From the NCBI RefSeq assembly GCF_000150275.1, contig NW_002060953.1, positions 356,340 to 420,339 of the forward strand: a stretch of 64,000 nucleotides of DNA. The letters run 5' to 3'. The notes under the pieces are model-generated. The model did no database searches. It was not told where the DNA came from and saw only the letters and a list, made by a program, of their open reading frames with translations. The stretch is from Trichoplax adhaerens. Its lineage: Eukaryota; Placozoa; Uniplacotomia; Trichoplacea; Trichoplacidae. A program made the translations under genes and the position numbers. Positions 61,545 to 64,000 of the stretch are shown piece after piece (the stretch's first letter is position 1; each line of letters starts with the position of its first letter).

Positions 61545-63589
61545 AAGGTTTTACTTCATCTGACGATATTCTCAAGGGGCAACTCCTCCAGCTGATCTTT
61601 AACTAGTCATTTCAGGATTTGCTAAAAAATATTTAATGGCATCCAATACAAATGACTGTCGGGAAATAAATACTGCCATTATACCAATAACAATAGGAAT
61701 TTTCTTCATCATTTCTATTGTCGAATAAATCTGTACGGTATTGACTAAATATCAAGGCTTATATACGTTATATAGAATATATATATTGATATATAGTTAT
61801 AGATAATAAATAAATCACTACGTAACACTTTTAAGAATGGATCAATAGTTATCGACTATAATTAGACAACGTCACTTCCAGAATGATGAAAATGATTTTG
61901 AACGACTGGAAAGCAAAATGAAACCGATAATGAAAATAACTTTAACAAAGGTATCTACTACTTGAAAGCTGCATTATGTCGTATTTATCAAAGAACGGTA
62001 GTTGTAAACTCTATCATAAGCTGTGATAAAAAAACTACTCTAGCTCTTAAGTAGAAGCTACCAAAATATTGAAGACATACTACGTATTCCATATTGACAA
62101 TTTCATTTACCTCATACAGGAAAAGGCATAAATCAAATTATACGATAAATTAATAAAAACTAATATGCAAACCGAGCCGAACGTTAATATTATCATATTA
62201 GTGGATAATTAACAATAAAGTTCTTTTTAAAATATTTTTAAGATTTTTCCAGCTGCATTAAAATTATTGTTCCAGAGATTATATAATAAACTATCATGCA
62301 TTTGTATTAGAACTGTGATAGAGTAAAAACCTCCTTAACTTTGTATGTACATGTTATATATACATTGCCAAAAGATAGTATGCGAAGAAAACTCTCTTTA
62401 TTGACATTGTTGTAGATTATCTATAGAATAAGCTGAACTATTTTCAATTGCGCTAATATGATATCTGTAATTAATAAACAAAACGCTAGATAACTATGTC
62501 TATAAACATGAGAGAAAAGATAATAAGCATATTTGCACTTATTCCTCAATCTTAAAGAACAAAATGCGCTCAATAGTTGTTTTCCTAGCGACCAGAAACT
62601 GAGTTAGTAAACAAATTTTAGATTAAAATCTTTTTAAGCAGTTTGAAAAGCTTAATTACTTTTTAGTAGATTATCGGTTACTACCATACTAGCCTAAATG
62701 TTAATCTCATTTTAGCCCTACTACGTGACATATCTTCCATTTTAAATCGATAAGCTGTAATGTGGTATAAATCATCATCAAAGGAGTAAGATAAGCTAGT
62801 GTCCAATTGGAATAATTTCATCATGTACAGCACAATATACGGGCATATAGAAATAAATAGATTAAAATAACCTAACAGTTGTAGATGGTGGAGCATTATA
62901 ATACTACGGTACTATACCATAAATCAAAGAATCGATAGCCCTAAAGACTTTTTCATTAGAGATGATCAAGTTCCGGTACGCCTATGTCAGTCAGGATTAA
63001 AATCGTTCATTGGATTTAATACTGGCATTGTATGCTACTGTTATCCATTCTCTAGCAATATAAATGTCATTAAAAAGATACTTGCCCACAAAGGTGGATA
63101 AAACTATTCTTTGCATGTGTTAACCGCAAAATATCGATAATAGAATTAGTCCAAAGAATGAATACATCACACTTTAAGAGCAAAGATAGCATCACTGCTT
63201 CAATTCCTATCTAACTTTATAATCCTCAATTAAATCAGTAAAGAGGATCAGCTACTACAAACATGGATGTCGGCCTATTAGCTGATCTATATCGTTTCAT
63301 TTCACTATTACTCTCATTGCTATCGCAGTTTAATTCCTCTTACGGAGAGAAAATATCAGTTTAAAGAATAAATTTAATTTAATTCTCTTATACAAATAAC
63401 CAAGGATTGGTATTCAATGTCGACTAATTCTGAAAGTATCTGTAGTGTTTACTTCTAAATACGGTATAGTCTATTTTTAGTAAAAGTCAATTTCCACTAG
63501 ATTGTAGCATAACTCTAAATATGTATAATTTATATTTAACAAAATACTCTGTGGAAATCGCTTTGAATCTAGCTGAATTATATCGTAGC
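61545..63589. other. Intergenic, AT-rich, no gene seen
   Basis: It should contain the GPCR promoter. A 71-codon minus-strand frame at 62681-62896 has no similarity and is not accepted. Confidence 0.4.
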
Positions 63590-63880
63590 CCTGTCTTAAC
63601 ATAGAAGTAACATATTCTTATTAGTCATTTATGATTTCCTCCTGCTGTGCTTCATACAATATAAAAGCTATCTTCTTTCACCTATCTCGTTAGTTAGTTC
63701 TGCTAGTTACACGGTAAGCTTGCACGCTTTACCTATGCTACATTACTATAGCTATTCGACTAGTCACGTCGTAATACACGCTGTAATCTCATACGGTTTT
63801 TCCTTTGCACTAATTCCAATAAACTCTATTCCTCTACTAAATTAACTCTGGTAATTTACTGTGATCATGACGAATCCACA
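63590..63880 (+). promoter_or_regulatory. LTR-like promoter patch (TATA box to AATAAA)
   Basis: TATAAAAG at 63660-63667 is followed about 27 nt later by tctcgttagttagttctg and then by AATAAA at 63818-63823. The candidate solo LTR at 1471-1736 has the same order: TATAAAAG, then ttcgttagtcggttag about 34 nt later, then AATAAA. This patch could therefore be a diverged member of the same family or the promoter of a gene to the right. A TG start (63590) and CA ends are possible, but no target duplication was found, so the ends are guesses. Confidence 0.3.
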
Positions 63881-64000
63881 ATCTTCCGAAACATCACAGT
63901 ATCCTTATTTATTAATGTATTTTCAATGATCTCACGATATTTCTTGATTTGTTATATCAAAATACGATAAGTATTAACTACTTTGATAGCTATTGCTATT

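Noticed and set aside
62681-62896. 71-codon minus-strand ORF
   Set aside because: Starts at TTG-type codon context in AT-rich DNA and has no similarity.

Overview
The window looks like nuclear DNA from an early-branching animal, most plausibly a placozoan (Trichoplax or Hoilungia type). It is AT-rich. Its protein-coding genes are intron-rich and animal-like, with short exons, mostly short GT-AG introns and human-like reading frames, plus one single-exon class A GPCR. There are no bacterial-style operons. The placozoan assignment is inference; the animal origin is well supported by the gene set (Ras with a CAAX box, DIS3L2, membrane-anchored ALDH3, CWF19L1, FARS2, RPS11).

Layout. 1-2.8 kb: intergenic, with a candidate solo LTR (TG...CA, 4-bp target duplication, TATA box and AATAAA) and a hairpin. 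2.8-7.3 kb: two mTERF-family genes in divergent orientation. The minus-strand gene is broken by one frame change. The plus-strand gene has eight 120-bp tandem repeats ending exactly at its start codon. 9.06-10.7 kb: about 20 copies of an 85-bp satellite. 11.4-18.5 kb (+): DIS3L2, 27 exons reconstructed. 18.9-22.8 kb (-): FARS2, 19 exons, including one GC-AG intron and an 18-nt exon; it converges on DIS3L2. 25.0-25.6 kb: a 180-bp repeat that happens to stay open as an ORF. 27.4-34.8 kb (-): a classical Ras GTPase (187 aa, CAAX box CQIL), whose first two introns are swollen to about 2.8 kb each by minisatellites. 34.8-40.4 kb: mostly intergenic, with a 55-bp minisatellite. 40.5-41.1 kb: a truncated ALDH3 copy that keeps only three exons. 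42-43.6 kb: a patchwork of local duplications. 44.7-49.1 kb (+): the intact ALDH3 gene (490 aa, 13 exons), with a 167-bp repeat in intron 1. 49.8-51.6 kb (-): RPS11, divergent from CWF19L1 at 52.2-56.9 kb (+). 60.4-61.5 kb (-): an intronless GPCR. The last 3 kb are intergenic with an LTR-like promoter patch.

Functionally this is an ordinary set of housekeeping genes: mitochondrial gene expression (two mTERFs, mitochondrial Phe-tRNA synthetase), RNA decay and splicing-related factors, a ribosomal protein, a detoxification enzyme and two signalling genes. I see no operon-like cooperation among them. The strongest non-gene theme is the number of unrelated minisatellites, each with its own unit length, sitting in introns or just upstream of genes. 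I did not find a convincing undescribed system. The best leads are the repeat block welded to the mTERF start codon, the intronic ALDH3 repeat whose units each carry a 39-codon ORF ending in a possible splice donor, and the three-exon ALDH3 remnant. All exon coordinates were placed by eye from splice motifs and family similarity and may be off by a base or two.
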